A stretch of DNA of 37,507 bases from Calditrichota bacterium (GCA_024277115.1 JAJRVW010000028.1:1-37507); one strand, 5' to 3'. Positions 24,329 to 33,397 are shown, counted from the first letter of the stretch. The notes: a model not told the origin generated them from the sequence alone. Program-made: numbers and translations.

Positions 24329-25678
24329 TTAAAGTTGAATGCCCAATTTTTTAATCTTTTTATATAAATAAGTGCGGTCAACCTGAAGTTGATCGGCCGT
24401 TTTAGAGATGTTACCAGAAAATTTTTCAAGACAATAGCTGATATATTCAGCTTCTGTCCTGTCACGAACATCACGCAGGGATTTTTGATTTTTAAAAGCC
24501 GCACTTACTTTAAAATCGGATAGCAAGAACTCCTCCGGTAAACTTTCCAGACCTATCATCTGCTCCTCGCTCATAAGTACCAATCGCTCAATCAAATTTT
24601 TTAATTCCCGGATATTGCCCGGCCAGTGATAATCTTTTAATTTTCGCAAAACATCTTCGCTTAAAGCAAGATTCTTTTTATTATTTTCTGTGCCAAAGAA
24701 TTCCAAAAAGTGCTTTGCTAAAATGACAATATCTTCGCCCCGCTCACGCAATGGCGGAAGGTGTAACGGCACTACATGCAACCGGAAATATAAGTCTTCC
24801 CGAAAATCCCCTTCTGTGACCATTTGTTTTAAGTCCTTATTTGTTGCTGCAAGAATACGCACATCTGTACGGATGATTTCACTGCCACCAACCCGTTCAA
24901 ATTCGCCATCTTGCAGAACACGTAAAACCTTTGTCTGGGTTTTTAAGCTCATGTCGCCAATTTCATCTAAAAACAACGATCCGCCATTTGCCTGAACAAA
25001 TTTGCCTTCGCGCTTTTCCGTAGCGCCGGTATAAGCGCCCTTTTCTGCACCAAATAATTCAGCCTCAATAAGCTCTTCCGGGATTGCAGCACAATTAATT
25101 TTTATATAGGGCTTTTCGCGACGCTTACTTTTGTAATGTATCAGCCCGGCAATAATTTCTTTACCGGTGCCACTTTCGCCCGTTATTAAAACCTTGCTGT
25201 TTGTCGGGGCAATTTTATCTACCGTTTTTATTACATCCTGCATGGGTGGGCAATCGCCGATAAAATTAATGCCCAACTTTGATTTTTGCAGCTCATCGTA
25301 TTTCTCTTCCAGCCTTAAACGCTTCACAAAATTATTTAACGTAATCAATAATTTTTCTTTGGAAAGTGGCTTTTCGATAAAATCATCTGCGCCATTGCGG
25401 GTTGCCTCAATGGCCATTTTAATCGAGGCATGCCCGGAAATCATAATAATTATACCATTTTTTTTATGCGTACGGATTTTTTTTATAAACTCAATACCGT
25501 CGCCATCAGGCAACATTACATCGACCAAAAACAGATTTAAATCTTGCTGTAAAAGTTCTTTTTCTGCTTCACTAATTGTCGCTGCTTTAAAAACCGTGTA
25601 CCCTTCCCCACTTAAAATCATATCGAGGGATTTGAGGATGTTTTTTTCATCATCGATGATGAGAATATTTTTATTCAT
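24329..25678 (-). CDS. Sigma-54-dependent response regulator (NtrC/NtrX-like)
   Basis: The product is 449 residues in three domains. The receiver has acidic residues DD near position 9-10 and phospho-acceptor Asp53 (LVDVMLPDGD). The AAA+ domain (about 140-375) has Walker A GESGTGKE, the sigma-54 contact loop GAYTGA (Tyr instead of the usual Phe), Walker B GGSLFLDEIGD and the R-finger segment RLHVVPLHLPPLRER. A Fis-type helix-turn-helix (NISKTADQLQVDRTYLYKKI) closes the protein. It activates sigma-54 promoters when phosphorylated, presumably by the histidine kinase 65 bp upstream in the same unit. A 19-bp palindrome lies between the two genes. Confidence 0.95.
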   Translation of the reverse strand: MNKNILIIDDEKNILKSLDMILSGEGYTVFKAATISEAEKELLQQDLNLFLVDVMLPDGDGIEFIKKIRTHKKNGIIIMISGHASIKMAIEATRNGADDFIEKPLSKEKLLITLNNFVKRLRLEEKYDELQKSKLGINFIGDCPPMQDVIKTVDKIAPTNSKVLITGESGTGKEIIAGLIHYKSKRREKPYIKINCAAIPEELIEAELFGAEKGAYTGATEKREGKFVQANGGSLFLDEIGDMSLKTQTKVLRVLQDGEFERVGGSEIIRTDVRILAATNKDLKQMVTEGDFREDLYFRLHVVPLHLPPLRERGEDIVILAKHFLEFFGTENNKKNLALSEDVLRKLKDYHWPGNIRELKNLIERLVLMSEEQMIGLESLPEEFLLSDFKVSAAFKNQKSLRDVRDRTEAEYISYCLEKFSGNISKTADQLQVDRTYLYKKIKKLGIQL

Positions 25679-25699
25679 TTGCTCCTTTGTCTTTGGAAT

Positions 25700-25718
25700 G
25701 CATCAACTGCGTTGATGC
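25700..25718. promoter_or_regulatory. Perfect palindrome between kinase and regulator genes
   Basis: GCATCAAC, TGC, GTTGATGC form a perfect 8-bp inverted repeat ending 22 bp before the regulator start. A smaller CGAC/GTCG hairpin follows at 25731-25741. It could be an RNA hairpin tuning regulator expression or a protein-binding site. Confidence 0.45.
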
Positions 25719-25743
25719 CACAGCTTAAATCGACATAGTCGGT

Positions 25744-27195
25744 TTATTCCAAAATTATCTTAAACTCGGTTCCCTGTCCAACTTTCGAGTCAACAGTTAT
25801 CACGCCGCCATGTTCTTCCACAATCTTTTTTACAATGGCCAAACCCAAACCAACACCCGAGCGCTTTGTGGTGAAATAAGGTTCAAAAATCTTATGTTGA
25901 TTTTCTATGGGTATACCTTCTCCCTCATCTTTTACCGAGAGTTCAATCCATCCATCCCGGTCAACTAATACTATTTGCACAAATTTGCCGGGTTTGCTTG
26001 CTGCAATGGCATTCTCAACAAGGTTTATTAATACACGTTTTAAATAATCATAGTCGAAACTTACTTCTACAGAATGGTCAGGAATAGTAATTTGTAGCTT
26101 CGAATCAAGGTATAGTTTTTTGACGGATTCGATTAAAATAAGAATATTTTGCTTCTGAGGTTTAAACTCCGGCAAGCGTGCAAAATCCGAGAACTCCCGG
26201 ACAAGGTTTTTTAAACTACCTACTTCCTCTTCGATAATTTCGCTGCACTCTGCCAGCATTTTTTTATATGTCTCATCCTCGCCGGGATATGTATCGCGCA
26301 TTTGTTGCGCCATTAGCTGGATCGGGGTAAGCGGGTTTTTTATTTCGTGTGCCAATCGACGCGCCAGCTGTTGCCAGGTGGCCATTTTCTCTAGTTGAAA
26401 AATCTGGTCTTGATTCGCTTGCAACGCCCCCGTCATTGAATTAAAAGCTTCGGCAAGCCCGGAAAATTCATCATGGCCTTTAACATCGATTTTGTAGTTT
26501 AGGTCACCTTTACCGATTTTCGTTGTCGCCTGTTTCAATTTTTCAATAGGCCGCGTAATCCGTTTTGAAATAAAGTAAGAAATTGCCAAGGCCAATATTA
26601 GCCCCAATCCATAAATCAGTAAAAATGTAAATAAAAAACTTTTCTGGATATTTCCACGCAGTGCACCAAGTGTTTTATAAATCTGGTTTATTTCCTGTAT
26701 CTGCATGGCATTTTCGCTAAACAGGGATGGTAATTTATAGCGGACAATAAATGTTTTAGCTGATTTGTTCCGGACGATTGCAAACAACACGGCATGATTT
26801 GCAGATGGCCAAAGTTCCACTTTTTTATTTGCATCAATAAATTTCTGAACAAGTTTCCCAGAGATAAACTCTGTACCATTATGATTTTTTTGTGTGAAAT
26901 ATGATTCTATCTCAATATCTGTGAATATACTTCTGAACGCATTAATTACCTTATTTTCGGAATCCGTGTTACTTTCTGCAAGATTGTTTAAATGGCGTGT
27001 CAACTGTTCTTTTTGCAAGCGATAGTATCCGGCGGATAATTTTAAAGCGCCGTCCAATGCCTCTTCCACCTGCTCGTTTACACCGATGGCATAACTTTTG
27101 TCCAGTAACTGCATCGTAAAAAATGAGAGCGGTACAGCAGGCAGGACGAGCAAAAGGGAAACAAATAAAAATATCTTACTTCGAAGTGTTTTCAT
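25744..27195 (-). CDS. NtrY-like sensor histidine kinase
   Basis: The product is 483 residues. One membrane span lies near residues 8-29, an extracytoplasmic sensor domain covers about 30-185, and the second span about 187-209. HAMP follows (SKRITRPIEKLKQA to about 262). The H-box LARRLAHEIKNPLTPIQ contains the phospho-acceptor His283. The N-box NLVENAIAASKPG, the G1 box DEGEGIP and GVGLGLAIVKKIVEEHGG form the ATPase domain. The NPLTPIQL variant is characteristic of NtrY-type kinases. The start overlaps the DUF4390 gene by 20 bp, and the response regulator follows after 65 bp. Confidence 0.95.
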   Translation of the reverse strand: MKTLRSKIFLFVSLLLVLPAVPLSFFTMQLLDKSYAIGVNEQVEEALDGALKLSAGYYRLQKEQLTRHLNNLAESNTDSENKVINAFRSIFTDIEIESYFTQKNHNGTEFISGKLVQKFIDANKKVELWPSANHAVLFAIVRNKSAKTFIVRYKLPSLFSENAMQIQEINQIYKTLGALRGNIQKSFLFTFLLIYGLGLILALAISYFISKRITRPIEKLKQATTKIGKGDLNYKIDVKGHDEFSGLAEAFNSMTGALQANQDQIFQLEKMATWQQLARRLAHEIKNPLTPIQLMAQQMRDTYPGEDETYKKMLAECSEIIEEEVGSLKNLVREFSDFARLPEFKPQKQNILILIESVKKLYLDSKLQITIPDHSVEVSFDYDYLKRVLINLVENAIAASKPGKFVQIVLVDRDGWIELSVKDEGEGIPIENQHKIFEPYFTTKRSGVGLGLAIVKKIVEEHGGVITVDSKVGQGTEFKIILE

Positions 27196-27841
27196 CTTTT
27201 TTCAGCGAATTTATTGAGAAGGACGGCGAATTTTTATGGATGCTATCTTCGATGTTGTCTTGCGTAGTGAAGAGCGAAATTAGCCCAGACAGATTAATCG
27301 AAAAACCGGATTGATCGCCTGTTTTATCTGTTTTGTTGGACAGCCGCGCCTGGTCGTCAATCCAATATTTTAATTTCGTTTTCTGTTTCTCCGATATATT
27401 TTCGGGCACAAAAAACATTTGGACCAGCAAGGCCTTATTTTTATCCAAACGTTTAATCGGGCCAAGCACAATCCGCAGCGAATCATTTAAAAATCGGTTA
27501 AATTTGGCGAAGGATTTAAATTGTTTTTTCTGGATTCGATTGGTGAGAATATAAATATCTTCCCACACATCATATTTTAATTTAACTACACGGCGATAAT
27601 CCTGAATCTTTTTTCCATCCTGCGTTAAAAGAAGAAAATTAAAATTAACTGACCTGCTCATACCGCTGGCCAAACCATCGATTAATTCTTCACTCAAGAG
27701 GTTTTGGAAATGTAGGTCAACGGCCAGTTTTTTGTTTGCCAAAACCGGATTTATAGATTTTATCGTTGGTTGTTGTGCAAAACATACGGAAGAAAGAAAC
27801 CACATAAACACCAGCTTTCCGATCAATTTTTTTAGGCGCAT
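27176..27841 (-). CDS. DUF4390-like exported protein
   Basis: The product is 221 residues with an N-terminal signal (FMWFLSSVCFAQ). The body is a beta-rich domain: VDLHFQNLLSEELIDGLASGMSRSVNFNFLL, WEDIYILTNR and the RFLNDSLRIVLGPIKRLDKNKALLVQMFFVPENIS segment. The pattern 'exported domain whose strands are followed by a small, non-catalytic tail, just upstream of an NtrY-like kinase' is that of DUF4390 proteins, which often neighbour such kinases. A partner or sensor role for the kinase is an inference from the overlap. It lies 13 bp downstream of the Omp85 gene. Confidence 0.75.
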   Translation of the reverse strand: MRLKKLIGKLVFMWFLSSVCFAQQPTIKSINPVLANKKLAVDLHFQNLLSEELIDGLASGMSRSVNFNFLLLTQDGKKIQDYRRVVKLKYDVWEDIYILTNRIQKKQFKSFAKFNRFLNDSLRIVLGPIKRLDKNKALLVQMFFVPENISEKQKTKLKYWIDDQARLSNKTDKTGDQSGFSINLSGLISLFTTQDNIEDSIHKNSPSFSINSLKKDENTSK

Positions 27842-27854
27842 AATTTTTCCCGGG

Positions 27855-29171
27855 CTAAAATGTATGTCCTAATGAAAATTGTAGTTTACCTTCCCCTGCA
27901 TCCAATGGATAAGCGAGGTCCATGCGTACAATCCCTAAAAATGGCAAACGAAAGCGCAGCCCAAAACCGGCGCTGTTATAAAGAGAGTTCAGATCAATTT
28001 GTTGGCCTGCCGGAAGGTTTGCGCCGCTATCCAGGAATATAACCCCGCTTAAAAAATGCTGCGGATAATGCTTTGCCGTAATAGGGAAACGGAGCTCAAT
28101 CCCGGCCTGGTAGAGCCGGTCACCGCCGCCGCTTGGGCTTAAGCTACGGTCCGAAAATCCACGGAGGGAATTAGGGCCGCCCAAATAAAACTTTTCCCAA
28201 AATGGCGCTTCGTCGGATATCACGCCCATTTTTACACGTCCGGCAAGGACCACTTGTGCAAAAAGGGTGTGGTAGGCACGCGCATCAAAAATAAAACGTG
28301 TAAACTTAATTTGGCTGCCCAATTGTCTTGCGGCCTGTGTAAAACGTGCGCCAAGCCACCAACCGTTGGCAGGATAATAAGCCTGGTCGCGTTTATCTAA
28401 GTTAAATGAAACAGTAAAGGCAGCAGCCTTCCAGGGTTGCCCCACATAAAAAGCAACGTTCGGGGTAAAATCAACAAAATCTTTTCCACCCACTCTTGCG
28501 ACAGAATCTGCGTTAATGGTGTAAGACGAAATTCCAAACTTGAAGGCTTTAAAAAAGCCCTGCCTTGCTTTAAAACCGAGATCGATCCCACCCTGCGGTA
28601 CATTTTGTATAATTCTCTGGCCTTCGATATAATGCAAAATTTCCTGGTTATGTGCATAAAAACTAAAATAAAAATCGAGGTCACTATCAAAAATATTTGG
28701 GTTGATATAATTTAAATCAAGGCGTGTCACACGGTCACCAAAGGTTAGACCAAGGTCCGTAAAGTTGCCCATCCCAAAAATATTATCAAGGTTTAAACTG
28801 ATCGGCGTGACAGACCAGCCATCCAGTTCGCTAAACCCGCCTTTAAAACGTAAATGGGGCCAATAGCGCTCTTCGACCGAAATAATAAGATGTAGTTTTC
28901 CGGCCTCGGAACCGGCACGGGGCTGCAAACGAACGGCACTGAAAATCTCTAATGATTTTAAATTTTCAATTCCACTGTTTATTTCTTCTTCACTAAGTGT
29001 ATCACCAATGGCATAGGGCAGGTTTTCAAGAATCACATAATCGCCGCTTTTGCTGTTTCCTTCTATGGAAATATTTTCGATGATAAATTTATTTTTTAAC
29101 GCAACAATTTGCGTAAAACCAATCTGGGCCAAGAAGAGAAAAATGAGGAGAAAGGATTGTATTATTTTCAT
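27855..29171 (-). CDS. BamA/TamA-family (Omp85) outer-membrane protein
   Basis: The product is 438 residues, short for the family. A signal peptide (ends IGFTQ) precedes a single POTRA-like domain (FIIENISIEGNSKSGDYVILENL, through LHLIISVEERY, about residues 28-107). The rest is a 16-strand-type barrel. The conserved loop-6 motif appears as LGGPNSLRGF, and the C-terminus FSLGHTF ends in the aromatic residue required for barrel insertion. With only one POTRA it resembles small Omp85 paralogues rather than the essential BamA (five POTRAs). It heads an operon with DUF4390, an NtrY-like kinase and a sigma-54 regulator, suggesting an envelope-related signal. Confidence 0.88.
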   Translation of the reverse strand: MKIIQSFLLIFLFLAQIGFTQIVALKNKFIIENISIEGNSKSGDYVILENLPYAIGDTLSEEEINSGIENLKSLEIFSAVRLQPRAGSEAGKLHLIISVEERYWPHLRFKGGFSELDGWSVTPISLNLDNIFGMGNFTDLGLTFGDRVTRLDLNYINPNIFDSDLDFYFSFYAHNQEILHYIEGQRIIQNVPQGGIDLGFKARQGFFKAFKFGISSYTINADSVARVGGKDFVDFTPNVAFYVGQPWKAAAFTVSFNLDKRDQAYYPANGWWLGARFTQAARQLGSQIKFTRFIFDARAYHTLFAQVVLAGRVKMGVISDEAPFWEKFYLGGPNSLRGFSDRSLSPSGGGDRLYQAGIELRFPITAKHYPQHFLSGVIFLDSGANLPAGQQIDLNSLYNSAGFGLRFRLPFLGIVRMDLAYPLDAGEGKLQFSLGHTF

Positions 29172-29219
29172 GGTTTAATCTAATCTAAATTGTGTAATTT
29201 TTCAAAAAGTGTAAATAGC

Positions 29220-29254
29220 AAATCCTCCCAGGCCACTCCGACCCGGAAGGATTT
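29220..29254. repeat. Imperfect inverted repeat related to the one at 31000-31030
   Basis: AAATCCTCCCAGG pairs with CCCGGAAGGATTT, with two mismatches in 13. The core CCtCCaGG...CCCGGAAGG is shared with the hairpin at 31000-31030, suggesting a dispersed family. It lies between the lipoprotein gene and the Omp85 gene. Confidence 0.55.
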
Positions 29255-29269
29255 ACTGCGGGCTATTTC

Positions 29270-30682
29270 TTATTTAAATAAGTTGATCCGTGCTTTTTGT
29301 CCGCCTTGCGATAACTCGCCTTCGCCGGAATCATCGAAATTGACATCATAGGTTTCACCATTATAACTTAATGTACCTGTACAAGTCTGATCAGGCGAGA
29401 AATAATAATCTGCGACGAGCAAAGGCGCCTCACCATTATTATACGCCTCTTCAGATTGGAATACTTCGTAATGTAAATAAGCGCTGCCATCAAAATAATA
29501 TTCTGCGTTTAAAATAAGATATGAATTGTCTTCAGATGTCCAGTTGCCTGTTAGGTTCGATTCATTTTCTGTTTCATTAAAAGTAAGCTGGCCATGCGCG
29601 CCACTTAATTTTGTTATATCAAAAACAGACGTTTTTACGCCACCTTCTTCAGAAACCTGTAAGGCCACCATTTCTGAATCAACTTTACCGGACTCAAAAT
29701 AAACCGCCTCAGAAAACTTTGCATCAAATATGGAATCGGGCAAAGTAATAGAAACCTCAGCGCTTTTAATGATTTTATCGATGTAGCGCCCGGCAGGAAA
29801 ATCAATAGTCTCGGTGTAGCTTCCCTGTAAATCATCTTCAACGCTGTCAAAGGTCCCGCTAACCTGAATGCCGTCACGCGTTTTTTTCTCGAAAGTGCCC
29901 GTCCCGTCATTTTTAAAAGTAACCTGGCGATACGCTGATTTTCCATCACGGAATTCAAAATCTTCACGCAAAATACCCGATTCATCCGGATTGATTTCTA
30001 CAGATTGTTTTAACTTACTTAATTGGCGTTCACTGTTGTACCAGGCGTTTGTGGTGGCTATTATGCCCGTAGCCTCACCGCCGTCCCAGTCGGTCACATC
30101 GGCATTGGATTCAATTTTTTGCACAAAAAATGTACTTTCAAATAATTGCAACTGGTTTAAACTCTTTAATTGATCGTCGCTTTCATCATCTGGGGTAAAA
30201 TTTAAAAAGGCTGTTACATTAGATGAATCGTATTCAATATTACGCCACTTAGCGAATTTGTACTTCACCTCAAAATATCGGGCAATACTCGTCTCGGAGT
30301 TATAATACAACCCTTTGCGCAAGCCGATTACTTTATTGTTTTCAAAAAATATCAGGGAATCGCCATTGGTTTTGGCAAGGTTTCTTGTAGCAGGAATGTA
30401 TTCTTTCATCGCCATGTTTAAACGGCCGGCATTTTCTTTTAAAGACGACAGCTTGGAAAATCCTTCCACACCTTCATCTTCAAGGTAACCGGAGTTTTGG
30501 GTAAGCGACTTTACATCTGAGCCGGATGCAACTGTTTTATTAAGTTGCCAGCCAATCGGCGCCTGTTCCTGAACAAATTGGGCCAGCTCAAGATTATCAT
30601 CTGTCGATGTTGGGTCTTGCTCGCAAGCGATAAACAAAACGATAAGTAAAGCAAAGCTAAAAAATAAATTAAATGTGCGCAT
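29270..30682 (-). CDS. Large lipoprotein of unknown function
   Basis: The product is 470 residues. The signal has a clear lipobox (LIVLFIAC, Cys near residue 20), followed by a flexible EQDPTSTDDN linker. The body is repetitive beta structure in which short segments resemble each other: DGTGTFEKKTRDGIQVSGTF, EDDLQGSYTETIDFPAGRY and NESNLTGNWTSEDNSYLIL. This suggests a stack of beta hairpins scoring changes in polarity, as in toast-rack-type repeats. I recognise no family and give no function. It is separated from the MoxR gene by 0.5 kb and from the Omp85 gene by 98 bp carrying an inverted repeat. Confidence 0.7.
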   Translation of the reverse strand: MRTFNLFFSFALLIVLFIACEQDPTSTDDNLELAQFVQEQAPIGWQLNKTVASGSDVKSLTQNSGYLEDEGVEGFSKLSSLKENAGRLNMAMKEYIPATRNLAKTNGDSLIFFENNKVIGLRKGLYYNSETSIARYFEVKYKFAKWRNIEYDSSNVTAFLNFTPDDESDDQLKSLNQLQLFESTFFVQKIESNADVTDWDGGEATGIIATTNAWYNSERQLSKLKQSVEINPDESGILREDFEFRDGKSAYRQVTFKNDGTGTFEKKTRDGIQVSGTFDSVEDDLQGSYTETIDFPAGRYIDKIIKSAEVSITLPDSIFDAKFSEAVYFESGKVDSEMVALQVSEEGGVKTSVFDITKLSGAHGQLTFNETENESNLTGNWTSEDNSYLILNAEYYFDGSAYLHYEVFQSEEAYNNGEAPLLVADYYFSPDQTCTGTLSYNGETYDVNFDDSGEGELSQGGQKARINLFK

Positions 30683-30930
30683 GGGGCACCTCCTGTAAAA
30701 AGTTAGACTATAATTAATTCTGCCCGGCTTAATACAAGAGTGGTGCCAAAGATTGGTTATAAAGAGTAATAGGTTGTTTTTATGTTACTTAGGTCCTATT
30801 AGCATTATGCATATTAAATTATTTTTGTGGTTTTTAGTCCACAATGTGGTTTTTAAGATGAAAAATTTTGAGGTTATTATACAATTTATGGGCTTAATGG
30901 ATGAGCCGTGAGACCTTCTATAAAATAGAT

Positions 30931-30959
30931 GGATTCCATCCCTTCAAGGGATGGAATCC
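30931..30959. repeat. 29-nt near-perfect palindrome
   Basis: GGATTCCATCCCTT and AAGGGATGGAATCC are exact reverse complements separated by one C. As RNA this would form a long stem with a small loop; as DNA it could be extruded or bound by a dimer. Confidence 0.8.
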
Positions 30960-30999
30960 GTTTCTTGATGATGGAAATGTTCGTTTCTTCTTCGTTGCA

Positions 31000-31030
31000 G
31001 ACCTTCCAGGTTTACAAAACCCGGAAGGTC
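31000..31030. repeat. 14-bp-arm hairpin of a dispersed repeat family
   Basis: GACCTTCCAGGTTT pairs with AAACCCGGAAGGTC (one mismatch) around ACA. Its core matches that of the inverted repeat at 29220-29254. Such CCTTCC-rich palindromes are, from memory, frequent between genes in Bacteroidota-like genomes. Confidence 0.65.
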
Positions 31031-31208
31031 TTTCAACCCGGTGAAGGCCTTCTAGATAAACCATTTTCTGCGAAAGTGTAAAACAACCTTTAAAGTCCTC
31101 AAAAAAGACTATGCGTTCTTAGTGCCTCCGCGGTGTAAAAGAAAAGCGAGTCCCAATTAATAACATCAAGGATTTATAATAAGAGATTTGACCAATTTAT
31201 TTTTCGTA

Positions 31209-32192
31209 TCAGCCAACTTTCTCGATGATGTGTTTGATAATGCCATCAATGTCCACGCCATCCGCCTCTGCGCTAAAAGAGGTTACAATGCGATGCCTTA
31301 AAACAGATGTTGCAATAGACCGGATATCTTCTATTTCCGGCACAAAACGATTATGTAGCACCGCCCTGACCTTCGCGCCTAAAATTAAGTATTGAGAGGC
31401 ACGCGGCCCGGCGCCCCAGCGAATCCATTCTGCTAATTTTTCATCGGAATACGGTGAACCTTTGCGCGTCGCACTCACTAATCGTACCGCGTATTCTACC
31501 GTGTTGTCCGCGACCGGTATATCTTTTACAATTTCCTGGAATTTAAGGATGTCTTCTTTGCTGATATTAGATTCAATTTTATAATTCTGTGCCGCGGTTG
31601 TGCGTTTTACAATTTCCACTTCTTCTTCAAATTTGGGATAGTCCAGCCAGAGACTAAACATAAAACGGTCCAATTGCGCTTCGGGCAAAGGATATGTTCC
31701 TTCCTGCTCGATCGGGTTTTGCGTGGCAAGTACAAAAAAGGGTTCATCGAGGGAAAATGTTTCACCGGCGGTGGTTACTTTATATTCCTGCATGGCCTCC
31801 AATAAGGCCGATTGTGTTTTAGGTGGCGTCCGGTTAATCTCGTCGGCTAAAATAATATTGGCAAAAATGGGCCCTTTCATAAAGCGGAAGGCTTTTTTTC
31901 CCGTAGACCGGTCTTCTTCCAGTATTTCAGAACCGGTAATATCACTCGGCATTAAATCCGGGGTGAACTGAATCCGGGAAAACTGGAGGTCAAGTATTTC
32001 ACCCAATGTTTTGATGATTAATGTCTTTGCCAGTCCCGGTACACCGATCAGCATACAATGACCTTTAGCGTAGAGGGAAATCAATAATTTCTCAATAATA
32101 TCATCCTGTCCCACAATAACTTTATTCAATTCTTCTTTAATTTGTTTATAGCTTTCAGAAATCCGTTCGACTGTTTTTATTTCCTCAGACAT
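31209..32192 (-). CDS. MoxR-family AAA+ ATPase
   Basis: The product is 327 residues. Walker A GVPGLAKT and Walker B IILADEINRTPPKTQSALLEAMQE are the MoxR signature, with FVLATQNPIEQEGTYPLPEAQLDRF as sensor 1 and WIRWGAGPRASQYLILGAK as the C-terminal segment. MoxR ATPases remodel or mature partner proteins, usually DUF58 and von Willebrand-factor A proteins encoded next to them. Here no such partner follows: the next 0.5 kb is a palindrome-rich gap. It starts 122 bp from the divergent rlmN gene. MoxR orphans are known, but partners may lie elsewhere or have been separated. Confidence 0.95.
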   Translation of the reverse strand: MSEEIKTVERISESYKQIKEELNKVIVGQDDIIEKLLISLYAKGHCMLIGVPGLAKTLIIKTLGEILDLQFSRIQFTPDLMPSDITGSEILEEDRSTGKKAFRFMKGPIFANIILADEINRTPPKTQSALLEAMQEYKVTTAGETFSLDEPFFVLATQNPIEQEGTYPLPEAQLDRFMFSLWLDYPKFEEEVEIVKRTTAAQNYKIESNISKEDILKFQEIVKDIPVADNTVEYAVRLVSATRKGSPYSDEKLAEWIRWGAGPRASQYLILGAKVRAVLHNRFVPEIEDIRSIATSVLRHRIVTSFSAEADGVDIDGIIKHIIEKVG

Positions 32193-32314
32193 TTACCTGC
32201 TCCACATTAATCAAATGATTGCTTGAGATTTTTATCACAATTAGTTAACTTTATTATTTCTAAAATATTAGCTCTAAATTTATACACTGTGCGTTTTTAA
32301 TACCATAAAATTTA

Positions 32315-33367
32315 ATGAAAAAATCTATACTTGACTTAAACATCGCCGAACTGATTGAATTCCTCGCGTCAATTGGCGAACCATCGTACCGGGCAAATCA
32401 AATCTTTGAAGCTGTTTATGCGCAACACAAAACATCTTTTGCCGATTTTACCACCCTGTCCCAAAAAACACGCACAATTCTTGAGGAGCATTTTTATTTA
32501 CGCACTTTTGTGCAAGAAGATGAAATAACCTCAACTTTGGATAAAACACAAAAGTTCCTGTGGAAGTTAAAGGATGGTTATAAAATTGAGAGCGTCATAA
32601 TTTATGAAAACAAACGCACTACTTTTTGTATTTCTTCACAGGTAGGCTGCGCGCTCGATTGTAAATTTTGCGCAACCGGAAAAATGGGTATCCTGCGCAA
32701 TCTTTCGCCCGGCGAGATAATTGAACAGGTTTTACTGATGCAGGAAAAAATTGGCAAAGAGCCTACAAATATCGTGTATATGGGCATGGGCGAACCCATG
32801 TTAAATTATGAATCCGTGATCCGTTCGGCACAAGTTTTATCCGATCCAAAAGGCTTTGCGCTGGGTAAAAGACGCATCACTATTTCCACGAGTGGTATAA
32901 TACCCGGTATAAAAAGGTTTACCGAAGAGGAGCAACCTTTTTCTTTGGCGATTTCCTTAAACAGTATCGACGATAAAATTCGTCAAAAAATTATGCCTAT
33001 TTCCAAAAAGTATCCGATAGACGAACTTATGGAGGCAGCAAAAGCGTATACTGAAAGTTCAAACAAACTGGTTACATTTGAATACGTTTTACTCGATGAA
33101 TTTAATGCATCTGCCGCAGATGCTAAAAAGCTTGTTCAATTAACTCACAGAATTCCATGTAAGATTAATGTAATTCCGTGCAATTCTGAGGATGCGGAAT
33201 ATGCCCCACCCTCCAAAGCGAAAGTGGCAGAGTTTGAGTTGCTTATAAATGATAAAAACCGGCGTATTACCCTGCGCAAAAGAAAAGGTTGGGAAATAAG
33301 CGCGGCATGTGGCCAGCTTTATGCAAAAAACGAAAAAAAGAACCAGAAACAATCTAAAAGCAAATAA
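32315..33367 (+). CDS. rlmN: Dual-specificity 23S rRNA/tRNA adenine-C2 methyltransferase RlmN
   Basis: The product is 350 residues. The radical-SAM cluster is CALDCKFC (Cys112, Cys116, Cys119), with IVYMGMGEPMLNY and RRITISTSGIIPGI following. The second catalytic cysteine, which forms the methyl-carrying adduct, lies near the C-terminus at Cys332 (EISAACGQL), and a conserved Cys is in INVIPCN. RlmN methylates A2503 of 23S rRNA and A37 of some tRNAs. The positively charged tail KNEKKNQKQSKSK is an extension. It is first in a plus-strand unit with adk after 30 bp. Confidence 0.96.
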   Translation: MKKSILDLNIAELIEFLASIGEPSYRANQIFEAVYAQHKTSFADFTTLSQKTRTILEEHFYLRTFVQEDEITSTLDKTQKFLWKLKDGYKIESVIIYENKRTTFCISSQVGCALDCKFCATGKMGILRNLSPGEIIEQVLLMQEKIGKEPTNIVYMGMGEPMLNYESVIRSAQVLSDPKGFALGKRRITISTSGIIPGIKRFTEEEQPFSLAISLNSIDDKIRQKIMPISKKYPIDELMEAAKAYTESSNKLVTFEYVLLDEFNASAADAKKLVQLTHRIPCKINVIPCNSEDAEYAPPSKAKVAEFELLINDKNRRITLRKRKGWEISAACGQLYAKNEKKNQKQSKSK

Positions 33368-33397
33368 TCTATAAACCATCGTTCTAAAGGAGTTGAA

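Larger units (their letters stand above)
30683..31208. other. 526-bp palindrome-rich intergenic region
   Basis: No gene is seen. The region holds a near-perfect 29-nt palindrome (30931-30959), a 14-bp-arm hairpin (31000-31030) and a GAAGGCCTTC palindrome just after it. A segment near 31111-31140 (GCGTTCTTAGTGCCTCCGCG) resembles a dispersed element I recall from FCB genomes. It separates MoxR from the downstream lipoprotein gene. Confidence 0.6.
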
